Part shown: one piece after another, positions 9,730-19,202 of the stretch | Numbering within the stretch: position 1 is the stretch's first letter | Layout: each line of letters begins with the position of its first letter | Assembly (NCBI GenBank): GCA_963678485.1 | Contig: OY782882.1 | Coordinates: 1,240,001 to 1,304,000 of the forward strand | Source: CALGYY01 sp963678485 | Lineage (GTDB): Bacteria; Bacteroidota; Bacteroidia; Bacteroidales; CAIWKO01 | Reading direction: 5' to 3' | DNA: 64,000 nucleotides | The notes under the pieces: model-generated | What the model was told of the DNA's origin: nothing | What the model saw: the letters and a program-made list of their open reading frames with translations, nothing else | The model's database searches: none | Program-made: the position numbers and the translations under genes

Positions 9730-10755
9730 TCAATCAAAAAACAAATTTTTTGAATTGTAGACATTTGTTGTAATTACATGAGGCTTGAAAACTGCCCTTG
9801 TTAAGGAAATCTGCAAGTTCCAATTATCTGGCATATCTGCTCGCTCTGATGTGTTTGTTACTTTAAATGAAATTTGCCCGGCATTAGCTTTTGTGATTGT
9901 GATATCACCACTATTATATGTTGCAGGAGTACTTAGAGGTGAAATTTCTCCATTTGTGGAGGCAACAGTTTGTCGATTTGTTCCATTTGACGAATAAACA
10001 TCTAAACCATCAGGTTGAAGCAATGGATCAAAGGATACCTTTAGAACATCGCCTTCTTTTGCATCAATTAGTGTTTGTGACTCAACATTATTGGGTGTTG
10101 TAGACTTATCCCCCGTCATTTCAAAATCATCCTTTTCTGTAGAATATGCGACAACTTCAATGCGTTTTTGATGAGTTCTTTTCATTCCAGATGGCGTCGT
10201 TGAAGTGGACTCGTAACCTTTGCCTTCGTTGTCATAACCACCAGTTCCTGTGTATCTGAACCACTCTTTGTTTTGGTATTTATCTGACAATTGATGAGCA
10301 AGAATTTCAATTTCTTGAGGTGTTCCATTATTTCTTCTTAATTTTTCAAGCTTACTATATATTCTTTTTTCTAGTTTCTTCTCACATCTTGCCTTATACT
10401 TGTCTCCATTGCCTTCTGGATTAAGGCCTGATGGATCCTTGTAGAATATTGGATTATTCGCAAAGCAAGCATAGGGACTTTCCCATGGTTTAACTATAGG
10501 ATCTCTATTCCATCTTCTTCCAATCCTACAGTCATACTCCCAAAATTCCGCTGTATTATGCGCCCCATCCTTCCCCGCAAACTCATTATCCTGCATTTGG
10601 CCATTGAAGCCAAAACGGTAACTGGTGTCGCCTTTAATGCGCCCCGGCATCTCCATTCCGAAGGGGTAATAGTCTATTGTGGAATGTATGCCAACAATTC
10701 TATGGGAAATAGGATTCATTAAGTCTGTAAAAATAAGACAATGGATAATATCCAT
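9730..10755 (-). CDS. Orphan RHS C-terminal tip 2
   Basis: The 341-aa frame starts with about 24 unrelated residues and then joins the RHS core exactly at STIDYYPFGMEMPGR. It continues through the core end (RRWNRDP, FYKDPSGLN at about residue 115). The tip proper has a Lys/Glu-rich linker and a Thr/Ser-rich region that looks mainly beta. No toxin family was recognised. The core part is nearly identical in DNA to the tip junction of the full RHS gene (10559-10683 and 12130-12254). There is no signal sequence, so this is a displaced tip cassette with its downstream partner at 8967-9710. Confidence 0.75.
   Translation of the reverse strand: MDIIHCLIFTDLMNPISHRIVGIHSTIDYYPFGMEMPGRIKGDTSYRFGFNGQMQDNEFAGKDGAHNTAEFWEYDCRIGRRWNRDPIVKPWESPYACFANNPIFYKDPSGLNPEGNGDKYKARCEKKLEKRIYSKLEKLRRNNGTPQEIEILAHQLSDKYQNKEWFRYTGTGGYDNEGKGYESTSTTPSGMKRTHQKRIEVVAYSTEKDDFEMTGDKSTTPNNVESQTLIDAKEGDVLKVSFDPLLQPDGLDVYSSNGTNRQTVASTNGEISPLSTPATYNSGDITITKANAGQISFKVTNTSERADMPDNWNLQISLTRAVFKPHVITTNVYNSKNLFFD
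10559..10683. repeat. 125-bp near-identical tip-boundary repeat (copy 1)
   Basis: It differs from 12130-12254 at about four positions. Similarity stops sharply at 10683, beyond which this copy has unrelated sequence. The block encodes STIDYYPFG to GKDGAH of the RHS core. Confidence 0.85.
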
Positions 10756-10920
10756 AACACGTATACGTTACTGCCTTCCTCGTTTATTTGTAGAGATCGG
10801 TAGTAAAATATATTAATCGATTGCATTTTGTAATAGTCAGCCACGATATTAGACATATTCGGCGTTTTCAAAAAAACTATTATAAGCAGCAATCACACAA
10901 TTTAGCAATAAATTGATTTT
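10756..10920. other. Short intergenic
   Basis: 165 bp between orphan tip 2 and the small membrane proteins. It begins with a stretch, ccataacacgtat at about 10754, that also occurs at about 48646 beyond the IS91-family transposase gene. Nothing else was recognised. Confidence 0.4.
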
Positions 10921-11151
10921 TCAATTTTTGGCTGATGTTTTTTTATTGACATACCGAAGCGATCGAAAGGCCAAAACAAAACCTAAGTAGAGCCCTGCCA
11001 AAAAGCAAAAAATATAAAAAAGCACATCAGGAAAATCATTTTTATTTGAATAGAAACCATAAAGAATAGTGACAATAGCAAAATAGGCACCAGTCACATA
11101 GCCAACAATTTTGAACGAACTAATGGATATATAGTATAATACTTTTTTCAT
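10921..11151 (-). CDS. Small two-helix membrane protein
   Basis: A 76-aa product with two predicted membrane segments (about residues 12-32 and 42-62) and a basic C-terminus. It overlaps the stop of the gene before it by 4 bp, so the two are translationally coupled. Together they lie immediately downstream of the full-length RHS gene, where an immunity gene for its tip would be expected. There is no family recognition and no catalytic motif. The immunity role is inference. Confidence 0.6.
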   Translation of the reverse strand: MKKVLYYISISSFKIVGYVTGAYFAIVTILYGFYSNKNDFPDVLFYIFCFLAGLYLGFVLAFRSLRYVNKKTSAKN

Positions 11152-11357
11152 TTCTTACCCCTTTTTTTTTGAAACCAAACGATAACTGAACTTATAATCA
11201 TTATTAGGCAAAGAATGGCCATAAAATATGCTGAGAGTTTATTAATGGCATCGGGTAATTGCTTTTCAAAAATAAAAAATATTGCCCCGCTAAAAACTAG
11301 TAAAGCAGTAGAAAATGTGCTAATTATTTTTATGTACTTATAATTATTTTTTGTCAT
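11148..11357 (-). CDS. Small two-helix membrane protein, candidate RHS immunity
   Basis: The Met at 11357 (MTKNNYKY) is preferred over 11375 because it puts the first membrane helix closer to the N-terminus. The product is about 69 aa with two hydrophobic helices and a Lys/Arg-rich tail (QKKRGKK). It starts about 27 bp after the RHS stop and overlaps the next small membrane protein by 4 bp. Small polytopic proteins beside a toxin tip with a hydrophobic region are often immunity proteins. Nothing in the sequence proves this. Confidence 0.6.
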   Translation of the reverse strand: MTKNNYKYIKIISTFSTALLVFSGAIFFIFEKQLPDAINKLSAYFMAILCLIMIISSVIVWFQKKRGKK

Positions 11358-11384
11358 CGTAATTGCTTTTATCAAAAACTAACA

Positions 11385-14300
11385 CTATCGTTTTTGAGTA
11401 TTCGTGGTAGGGGGAATCAATGTTTGACCAGAATTTATGTAATCCAAAGTGTATGACCCTGATGTAGATGGCTGATTTTGAGACTGATTTGCGGGAGTTG
11501 AAGTTGTGTTATTTTGTGGTTTTTCAGCACCCTGTGGAACAACTTTTTTCGCCTCATCTATTATTTTTCCCGTAGCCATAGCCCCTCCGATAACTTTCCA
11601 AAAAGTACCAGGAGGTGGTTGTATTGGATTTAGACCACTGCCGCGCTCATTTGGGTTAACCTGTGTTTCTTGAAGCATTTGCTTATGCGCTTTATTGTCA
11701 TTTACTGCCCCTTCCTGTGCCTTGCTTTCTTGTTTTTTTTGCTCAGTATATCCGGGATTATCTTTTAATTTGTGATATAGATATGCCGTACCAAGTACGC
11801 CCAATGTTATTGTTGTTTTTGTGCCGGTTGGATCTTTACTCCAATGTTGAATCGCAGACTTTGCTTCTGGTGTGAGTTCTATCCCCTTAGAATCAGCTTT
11901 TTTAATAATGTATCCAGCAGTTACTACGCCTGTAGCCACTAATAAAACTTCAGTGGCCGCAATAGCGACTGGAATAGCTTGCCATTCTGCTCCTTCTAAA
12001 TCAATCCCATCAATCGGTCTATTTTCTGCAAATGCATAGGTGCTATTCCATGGATATTGCTTGAATAAAGGATCCATTTTCCAAAATCTGCAAATTCTAC
12101 TATCATACTCTCTAAACTCAAATTCCAAGTGCGCCCCATCCTTCCCCGCAAACTCATTATCCTGCATCTGGCCATTGAAACCAAAACGGTAACTGGTGTC
12201 ACCTTTAATGCGCCCCGGCATCTCCATTCCGAAAGGGTAATAGTCTATTGTGGACACTACCGTTGGATAGTAGAAATCGATTTTTGTACCTACATAATGG
12301 GCTTTGCGTTTGTCAGTAATTGTTACCATTACATTGCCTAGATGATTCGTTAATTCATAGCGTCTGTTACAATATGTCGCAGTAAATATCGTAGGACTTG
12401 GTGGCGTGTAGACAGTGCATCCACTTGTTGTGTAATAGGATAATGCACGATCAGGAAGAATGACTCCAAGTCGGCCGCTTCCATATATTGGCTGTTCTTT
12501 GAGGTACAAATTAAGATAACCATTGGAGCCTGTTTTCATTTCATAAATCCCAAGGATATTCCCATTGGGATCGTAAGTGGTATATGTTGACACCTGTGAT
12601 ACTTGATTATACTTTACTGTCCTTCGTGCTAATGCATCATATAAAAACGAATATCTTTTATTGTTATATTTATAGACGCTTGCCAATTTCCCGAAAACAG
12701 TCCAATTAATTGTTTTCGCATCAGTAATTACATCACGTGTTAGATTTCCAATGCTATCGTATGTATAATTAGTCGTTGTCTGGTTCTCCATATCAGAAGA
12801 ACAGGTCGGTGTTACACCTGCATTATCCTGAATATAGCGCAGCATATTGGTTCCAGAGAAGTAATTATATACCAAGCGGTCAAGAGAATTCCCCGACTGA
12901 TCATTTCTGTTTAAGGTCAAAATATTTCCGTTTGCATCATATGTGTATGAATTCTTATAATGCGCGGTGGCAGAAACCCCATACCAGGTGTTGTTATTTT
13001 GAACACTTCCTGAAGCGTCAAGACAAGTTTGCATTAATTTTATACGATTAAGGCGGTCGTATTGATATGCGTAGCCGTAAACACGTTGTAAATAGGCCGA
13101 AGAATCCCCAACTTTTCGAAAGCTTACAATGTTCCCTGTTATGTTGCCATTGTACAAACCATCACTTTTTATTGCTTGATCAAAGCCGCAGTTGGCTGGG
13201 ATTGCTGTCAATAAATTATTTACCGGTACCACTGAGCAAATAGGCTTATAATCTCCTTTAAAATATTCTAGTGAATAAGAATATGCATCATTAGCAATGA
13301 GTTTATGGGTGTTTGAAAACCGTGGCGTTCCTGTGCTACCATAGTAAAGAGCAGCTTTTCCATCAGCCCCGGCATCCCTATTTGTATCAATAGTTGAAGA
13401 ATTCACTGCTTTTATCCATCCATTTAAAGTGTAAATATAGTCAATTCCTTGAACTTGTTTGTTGCCTAGTTCTGTTCGGGCAAGGGGCCCATGGGGATAA
13501 TAATAATAGCGGGCATCCGTCACATATCCAAATTTTCGGGCATTAGTGCTGGTTTGAACCTGAATTAAACGGTTGTCTGCATCATATTTATATTTATGGA
13601 ACAGCCTATCCCCCAAACCTTCTTGGTAGCTAAGAAGCGTAACATTTCCACTTCCAATTTCATAATCATAATCTGTACGAACAAATCGCCAGCCATAAAG
13701 GACTAAGTACTTTTGCTCTTGAATCTGAGTCTTTACATTACCATGAACGTCATAACTATAATGATATGCTGCATCTGGATTCAGTGAATCGGATGAGGTT
13801 GCTGGTTTTGTTCCATAATAGGCTATACAAGCAACACGATTTTGTAAATTGTCTTGAGTAAAAGAGCATGTAGGGCAAGAAGTACTTGGATAAATTGCAG
13901 TATTGAGTGCTTTATCAAAATAGGTATAGAAATTATCGTAATCGGTTCCGCTATTCATAAAATTGTTCAATCTTGTGGCCTGAAGCACTGTAATGTTGGT
14001 AAGTGTAGTGTCAGTGCGCTTTTCACTACTTACAATCATCCTTCCTAGAGGATCATATTTAGTTATCGAATAACGCTTTGGTATTTGTGAATATTGATTT
14101 TTATTCTGAGAGGCAACAGTTCTGCCTAAAATATCATAGAATGATTTTACTGTGTCTCCATCAGGGGTATATTGGCGAGTGATTTGGTTTAGAGAATTGT
14201 AAACGTAGTTAGTAACCATCGTATGTCCTGGCCATTTAAACGCAGAATCAACAGCATTATTTTTATATCTTCGATTATGATCAATAGTATCTAATGTCAG

Positions 14301-17300
14301 AGGATTAGAGATAATTGATACCCCTGCAGGTGGGACTGTTTTGATCAGATTGCCTGCTTGGTCGTAATAATAAAGTGTATATTGAAACTCATAGTTTGTA
14401 TATGTTGCAGAAAATGATTCGTGAGAGTAAAGGTTTTCCAGACAGTTTTGGCGATAACCGTTAATGAAACTATATAATGAATCAGTGAGTTCAGCAGTAA
14501 TAATGGATTGCTCCTCAAGCCAGGCATCTTGTTCCGCGCGTTCATGACATTCTTCCATCATTTGCTGTATGTAATCTTCATAGGTAAAGGTGTTACTCTC
14601 AGGACAAAGAAATGCCTGAGGGAAATTGAAATTTCTTAAAGAGTCATTTGAAAGAGAATCTCCTTGACAATGCGAGATCCAACGAATAATATCTGTATTG
14701 TTGAATGTACTATCAAATGCTGCGTCTAAGGTTATTCTAATAGAATCAATATTGCTGGAGTAATTTTGGTTATAGTTATCAAGGAAAGTTGAAAAGCTAT
14801 TGCAACTACAAGCACCATTTGCAATAATTATTGGCGTAGGATGCTGGATTGTAGGACAATTAGGGCAGTTTACATTACTTATTCCATGAAAATATGCTAG
14901 TACGTCTTGAAAACTGGAGAAATAATGATATTGTCCATCATAATAACTAACTGTTGCAGGAGAACAATTATCTCTTCCATATAAAAAGTCGTTACTTCTA
15001 CCAGCATAACAGATTTCATATAAGAGATGCCGCACAGTATCTTGAAATGATTGATTTATACAACTTCCAATTTCCTGCATCCATGAATCGAGCTTTGAAT
15101 TGCACATATTGCATGCATTTGTGTTTAAAGTACTATCAATTCCAGCCTGAATGCTATCAGGATTAAAGGAACCTGATAAGGCATTATTACTAATGAACCG
15201 TATCGAATAACCATTATCAGTGATATATCCTGCTTGGGAATAATTAGAAGACAAATATTGTCCGCAGGGGCAGGAGGTTTCTTGAATACGAGTCCCCACT
15301 AGCTCAAGAGCTTTGCATTCGGTGGATAAGGACGTTCCTCCAGCGCAATTATTATATAAACTATGAATAATTCGTTCTTTATAGAAGTTATAAACCATTT
15401 TGAAAAAGAAAAATTTGCCATTTCCATTATTTGCAAGAGCAGGCAAAAGCACATTGTGCATTTGATGGAATAAGTCGTCAATATAGGGAGAGATACTATC
15501 GTGTGCAGAAAGATGAATATTATCAGGGTCATCCAAGAAATACCAAATGCTATAATCTCCTGAATCTGTTTTAATATAATGCTGTAAATTATATATGATT
15601 GAATCTGTGACCTGACCATAATTACCTAAACAATTATATTCAGATTGATCCCAAAAATAAGGATCTCCAAAAAATGTTTTGCTGCCAATAGTTCGTGTCC
15701 AAATATTTGTTATTCCCATGTAATTACTGTGATCAGAAGTGATATCTCCATGAGATGTATTTGTATCTAGGGCTAAAGGATTCATAAGTCCAAGGAGGTA
15801 AGCTAAAGAGTCATTCTGAGTAACATACATGGTGCTGTCAAATACTCTCATATTCATTTTATATAGTGCATCAGATGGTATTTGTTTATTAGAAAAGCAT
15901 TCGCAAAAATATAAGTACATGCAATACTCAGGATGAAAACGTACAAGATCCTTGGCATAGCTCGGACTCCAATGTGTCCTAAGAAAATCCCAACCATCAG
16001 CAGGTGTCATGCTTGCAACAGATGAATCGGCAAGTTCCTGATAATTTGGGTTACTTGTAAGTAACAGAATAGAGGCATTGTTAAGAAGCCATACATTTCT
16101 ATCACTAAATTCAGAAACAAATTCGTTCGAATCACTATTGTATGTTATATTGTCAAAATATTGCCCTCCTGGGCTCATGTCCTCCAGAAGAGCTTCAAGT
16201 TTTAAATCACATTCTGAGACATACGGTGTTGTGTTTTCACTACAGACAGTACTTTTACAGTTTGCAATTAAACTAAGGGAAACCGTTGAATCTACAATGG
16301 CGCCAGTGTCATTAACCCATTGCCATTGATTGTTAATGATTCTTCGATATGAATAATAGCAGGCAGAGTCACATGAGAAAATGCACGGTTCAGGAATAAT
16401 GTCGACATCTTCCAGACATGTTGCATTTTCCAGAAAGTACAATTTTACTGCAGAGATGGTATCCTCATAAAGAGATGTTTTTTTAATTATTTTATACGAT
16501 CCAATTTCGGGGAATGTATAATCGAAGTTATAGTTAGAATTACCACGAATAATGCTACTATCGTTATGGACAACTAATCCACTCTCATTATTTACTATAG
16601 AGATGCGTAATCTATAAATACAGCTGGGGCATACTTCAAGGCAATTATGACAGTAAGAATTTGAAGATAAACTGTAATTAAAATGATAAGTTGTATATGG
16701 AACTGAAATTAGTACCACCGTTGAGGCAATCATTTCATTGTTAACACTGGGTGCATTGTTGTCCATCAAATTTACAGGAATATTCACTCCCCCACTGGGT
16801 TCACTATCTATGCGCTTAAGCCTAGCAGTGTCTGCACCACTGCCGGCGAGACAGCTTGCAATCGTACGACCTTCCTGATCAAGATATGTGAGGCTTACCT
16901 GACCATTTGGATCAACAACCATATTTTTTTGGTAATGGGAGACGTATCCCACTTCACTGCCAAATAGCCGATCTAATTCGGCCTGCCCTGCAGGTCTTCC
17001 ATAATAGTACCTTGTTGCCCTACCCGAATCTAAGCTCATGCTAGCGCCATAAATGGTTTGAGAGTGAATATTTCCCGTACCATCATTCATGTATCGTGTT
17101 TGTGAGAAAGGAAAGCCTCCAGCATCCGGAACATAATCGACAATTGTTGGTTTTGATGACACCCTAAATGGATTTTTATATGAGTAATACTTTGATGCTC
17201 CAAAATTATTATTCATAGTGTCAACCTTTGCATATTTATAACAACTATCTCTATCAAAATTCAATCGATTGTACCGACCATTAAACATTAGTTTTGATGT

Positions 17301-18521
17301 ATCCTGAGTATTGTAATAGAACCTGTTTCCTCTGTTTTTAGCGGGCGCTGGCATTACTTCGATTGCATTACGGCCAAGATGATCATAGATTGTTTCCTTG
17401 ACAATTGCAAAAGTATCCGTACTCATGGTCGTGGATTGCTGTCGTAATCGTAATGTTCCATCATAATACGAAATTATTTCTTTGCGTTTTCCACCCTCAA
17501 CATAAGTAGCCATATATTGCCAATTGCTATCTGCACTTAATCCTGCATATTTAATATATGGTTTAGGGTTACCAATAGTTCCAATTCTGCCTGTATCTGG
17601 CAGACTCCATTTGCTTTCTTTTCTCAGAATGACGTTGTTTGTTGCATCCTGATAACGCCCTACGGATCTTACTCTTACTAATAATACTCCTTGTGGATAA
17701 GCTAATGGGATTTTGTAACTTGATGTGGATACATTTACTCGTGTTGCATTGCGAAAATCATAATGAGTATTGGAAGGATTGAAATTACTGCAGAAAAGCG
17801 GGTCGCCAATATCAATGAATAGCCACTCTAAATCGTAGCTTTCTGAGCCAAGCAAATAGTTCCAAGATACTGTTAATTCATTGCGCGGGGTAGTGTTTTG
17901 ATAAATGCAACCACTTGAAGGTGCACCGGAAATTGTGACCCCAGGACTCTTACTAATATTTAAATTGAATAATCTATCAACTGTATACTCTTCCTCAAGA
18001 AAAATATCAGTTGGAGAAATGGAAGTTATGGTGTTTGAATTTAAAGTAATTGAAGTAATCCTAGTACTCATCGCTTGATAGCCTGCATATTCTATTTCAA
18101 AAACATGTTGTTCACATTGGCTTGAACTGCCTCCAGGTGCAATTGTAATAGTGAGTGATTCATTAGTAGTTCTTGCGGCACCTCTTGTAGTATCCGTTGT
18201 TGAATACAGCTTAACAATACAATTTACAATATAGGTTTGCGGCGTTGAATAATAAGTGTTATTTGTTTCTGCAAATCTCAAGCGAAGTCGCATCGTTTTT
18301 TCTAAATTGGCTTGTAAGCTATCAGCCAAATTACCTTTCTTTTGAAGAGTGTCTTTAATGAAAATAAATGCATTATTGCAAATGCCACTTCCGTTCAACG
18401 AAACTAAGGTGGTAATATCGCCAGCTTTACAGTTCGTTGATATCATCAACGATATGAATGTAGAAAGCAGAAAACAATATCTAAGTTGGCGAAAAATTAA
18501 TAATGATCTTCTATTTTTCAT
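11385..18521 (-). CDS. Full-length RHS/YD-repeat secreted protein with variable C-terminal tip
   Basis: A 2378-aa protein with an N-terminal signal segment (FLLSTFISLMISTNCKAG), then Fn3-like beta regions. A DUF6443-like start of the YD shell follows (WQYMATYVEGGKRKEIISYYDGTLRLRQ), then a Cys-rich insertion roughly at residues 620-1330. A second long run of YD repeats (YDQAGNLIKTVPPAGV, YTPDGDTV, RTDYDYE) leads to NHLGNVMVTI and STIDYYPFGM. The core ends at about DGIDLEGAE. The tip (about 200 aa) starts with a hydrophobic segment (AIAATEVLLVATGVVTAG) and ends in a Gln/Asn/Pro-rich tail. RHS shells enclose and often cleave off the C-terminal toxin. Gaps to neighbours are small (6 bp to 18528), so it is likely in the operon starting at 30053. 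Confidence 0.9.
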   Translation of the reverse strand: MKNRRSLLIFRQLRYCFLLSTFISLMISTNCKAGDITTLVSLNGSGICNNAFIFIKDTLQKKGNLADSLQANLEKTMRLRLRFAETNNTYYSTPQTYIVNCIVKLYSTTDTTRGAARTTNESLTITIAPGGSSSQCEQHVFEIEYAGYQAMSTRITSITLNSNTITSISPTDIFLEEEYTVDRLFNLNISKSPGVTISGAPSSGCIYQNTTPRNELTVSWNYLLGSESYDLEWLFIDIGDPLFCSNFNPSNTHYDFRNATRVNVSTSSYKIPLAYPQGVLLVRVRSVGRYQDATNNVILRKESKWSLPDTGRIGTIGNPKPYIKYAGLSADSNWQYMATYVEGGKRKEIISYYDGTLRLRQQSTTMSTDTFAIVKETIYDHLGRNAIEVMPAPAKNRGNRFYYNTQDTSKLMFNGRYNRLNFDRDSCYKYAKVDTMNNNFGASKYYSYKNPFRVSSKPTIVDYVPDAGGFPFSQTRYMNDGTGNIHSQTIYGASMSLDSGRATRYYYGRPAGQAELDRLFGSEVGYVSHYQKNMVVDPNGQVSLTYLDQEGRTIASCLAGSGADTARLKRIDSEPSGGVNIPVNLMDNNAPSVNNEMIASTVVLISVPYTTYHFNYSLSSNSYCHNCLEVCPSCIYRLRISIVNNESGLVVHNDSSIIRGNSNYNFDYTFPEIGSYKIIKKTSLYEDTISAVKLYFLENATCLEDVDIIPEPCIFSCDSACYYSYRRIINNQWQWVNDTGAIVDSTVSLSLIANCKSTVCSENTTPYVSECDLKLEALLEDMSPGGQYFDNITYNSDSNEFVSEFSDRNVWLLNNASILLLTSNPNYQELADSSVASMTPADGWDFLRTHWSPSYAKDLVRFHPEYCMYLYFCECFSNKQIPSDALYKMNMRVFDSTMYVTQNDSLAYLLGLMNPLALDTNTSHGDITSDHSNYMGITNIWTRTIGSKTFFGDPYFWDQSEYNCLGNYGQVTDSIIYNLQHYIKTDSGDYSIWYFLDDPDNIHLSAHDSISPYIDDLFHQMHNVLLPALANNGNGKFFFFKMVYNFYKERIIHSLYNNCAGGTSLSTECKALELVGTRIQETSCPCGQYLSSNYSQAGYITDNGYSIRFISNNALSGSFNPDSIQAGIDSTLNTNACNMCNSKLDSWMQEIGSCINQSFQDTVRHLLYEICYAGRSNDFLYGRDNCSPATVSYYDGQYHYFSSFQDVLAYFHGISNVNCPNCPTIQHPTPIIIANGACSCNSFSTFLDNYNQNYSSNIDSIRITLDAAFDSTFNNTDIIRWISHCQGDSLSNDSLRNFNFPQAFLCPESNTFTYEDYIQQMMEECHERAEQDAWLEEQSIITAELTDSLYSFINGYRQNCLENLYSHESFSATYTNYEFQYTLYYYDQAGNLIKTVPPAGVSIISNPLTLDTIDHNRRYKNNAVDSAFKWPGHTMVTNYVYNSLNQITRQYTPDGDTVKSFYDILGRTVASQNKNQYSQIPKRYSITKYDPLGRMIVSSEKRTDTTLTNITVLQATRLNNFMNSGTDYDNFYTYFDKALNTAIYPSTSCPTCSFTQDNLQNRVACIAYYGTKPATSSDSLNPDAAYHYSYDVHGNVKTQIQEQKYLVLYGWRFVRTDYDYEIGSGNVTLLSYQEGLGDRLFHKYKYDADNRLIQVQTSTNARKFGYVTDARYYYYPHGPLARTELGNKQVQGIDYIYTLNGWIKAVNSSTIDTNRDAGADGKAALYYGSTGTPRFSNTHKLIANDAYSYSLEYFKGDYKPICSVVPVNNLLTAIPANCGFDQAIKSDGLYNGNITGNIVSFRKVGDSSAYLQRVYGYAYQYDRLNRIKLMQTCLDASGSVQNNNTWYGVSATAHYKNSYTYDANGNILTLNRNDQSGNSLDRLVYNYFSGTNMLRYIQDNAGVTPTCSSDMENQTTTNYTYDSIGNLTRDVITDAKTINWTVFGKLASVYKYNNKRYSFLYDALARRTVKYNQVSQVSTYTTYDPNGNILGIYEMKTGSNGYLNLYLKEQPIYGSGRLGVILPDRALSYYTTSGCTVYTPPSPTIFTATYCNRRYELTNHLGNVMVTITDKRKAHYVGTKIDFYYPTVVSTIDYYPFGMEMPGRIKGDTSYRFGFNGQMQDNEFAGKDGAHLEFEFREYDSRICRFWKMDPLFKQYPWNSTYAFAENRPIDGIDLEGAEWQAIPVAIAATEVLLVATGVVTAGYIIKKADSKGIELTPEAKSAIQHWSKDPTGTKTTITLGVLGTAYLYHKLKDNPGYTEQKKQESKAQEGAVNDNKAHKQMLQETQVNPNERGSGLNPIQPPPGTFWKVIGGAMATGKIIDEAKKVVPQGAEKPQNNTTSTPANQSQNQPSTSGSYTLDYINSGQTLIPPTTNTQKR
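12130..12254. repeat. 125-bp near-identical tip-boundary repeat (copy 2)
   Basis: This is the copy inside the full RHS gene, matching 10559-10683 with about four differences. It lies just upstream, in gene direction, of the unique tip. Confidence 0.85.
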
Positions 18522-18527
18522 AATGCA

Positions 18528-19202
18528 TTAGTTTATATATAACTTGTAACCTTTAAGCTCTTCTACTGGATACACTTTTTTGCCATTAATACGTACAAAG
18601 CGAAATTCCGAAAAGAACTTTTCGTCAATGATTTGATTAATCTGGATTTGACTATAAATAATGGTCACCTTTTTAATCCCGGTAACAGCGGATTTATAAT
18701 AATACACGACCTTTTCTAACGTATAGTTTGGAAGGCCCACTTTTAATTCCATCTTAACAATAAGAGATGGCTTATTGCTTGTTATCTCATAGTTAATTGA
18801 AGAATTAGTACGAGATACTTGTTTTACAATATTTGCTTTTAATGAAATAGAGTCAAGAAGGGCCATTAAATCTGCATTTTTGTCCTTAGTTTTTTTTTCA
18901 GACATTTTTCCAACTTGAATATATTGCATGCGATCATTTACAATAATCTGATATTTTTTATTTATCAAATTAGTAATACCCATAATTTTAGAGTAGTAGT
19001 TATCTCCACTTTTGCAAATTGAACCTGAATAGCTTTGATCTGATGCATTTTTATCAGCAAATTCAATTGAGACAACTAAATCACATCCAAAACTCTTTGC
19101 ATTTAAGTAAGTGTTTCGTAGTTTGTTAATTCCGTCCCAGCTATCTTGAGCTTGGCAAAAGAGAGCAGAGAAAAGGAAGAAAATGAAAATAGTTTTTTTC
19201 AT
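18528..19202 (-). CDS. Secreted LolA-like periplasmic protein
   Basis: A 224-aa product with a signal peptide (MKKTIFIFFLFSALFCQAQ). The body resembles the half-barrel pattern of LolA-like outer-membrane lipoprotein carrier relatives (INKLRNTYLNAKSFG, YYSKIMG, VVYYYKSA) without a definite signature. Its ATG overlaps the TAA of the 2061-aa protein by 1 bp and it lies 6 bp before the RHS gene, so the three are co-transcribed. A periplasmic chaperone or lipid-binding role in handling the large YD proteins is an inference. It could also be an unrelated DUF. Confidence 0.7.
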   Translation of the reverse strand: MKKTIFIFFLFSALFCQAQDSWDGINKLRNTYLNAKSFGCDLVVSIEFADKNASDQSYSGSICKSGDNYYSKIMGITNLINKKYQIIVNDRMQYIQVGKMSEKKTKDKNADLMALLDSISLKANIVKQVSRTNSSINYEITSNKPSLIVKMELKVGLPNYTLEKVVYYYKSAVTGIKKVTIIYSQIQINQIIDEKFFSEFRFVRINGKKVYPVEELKGYKLYIN

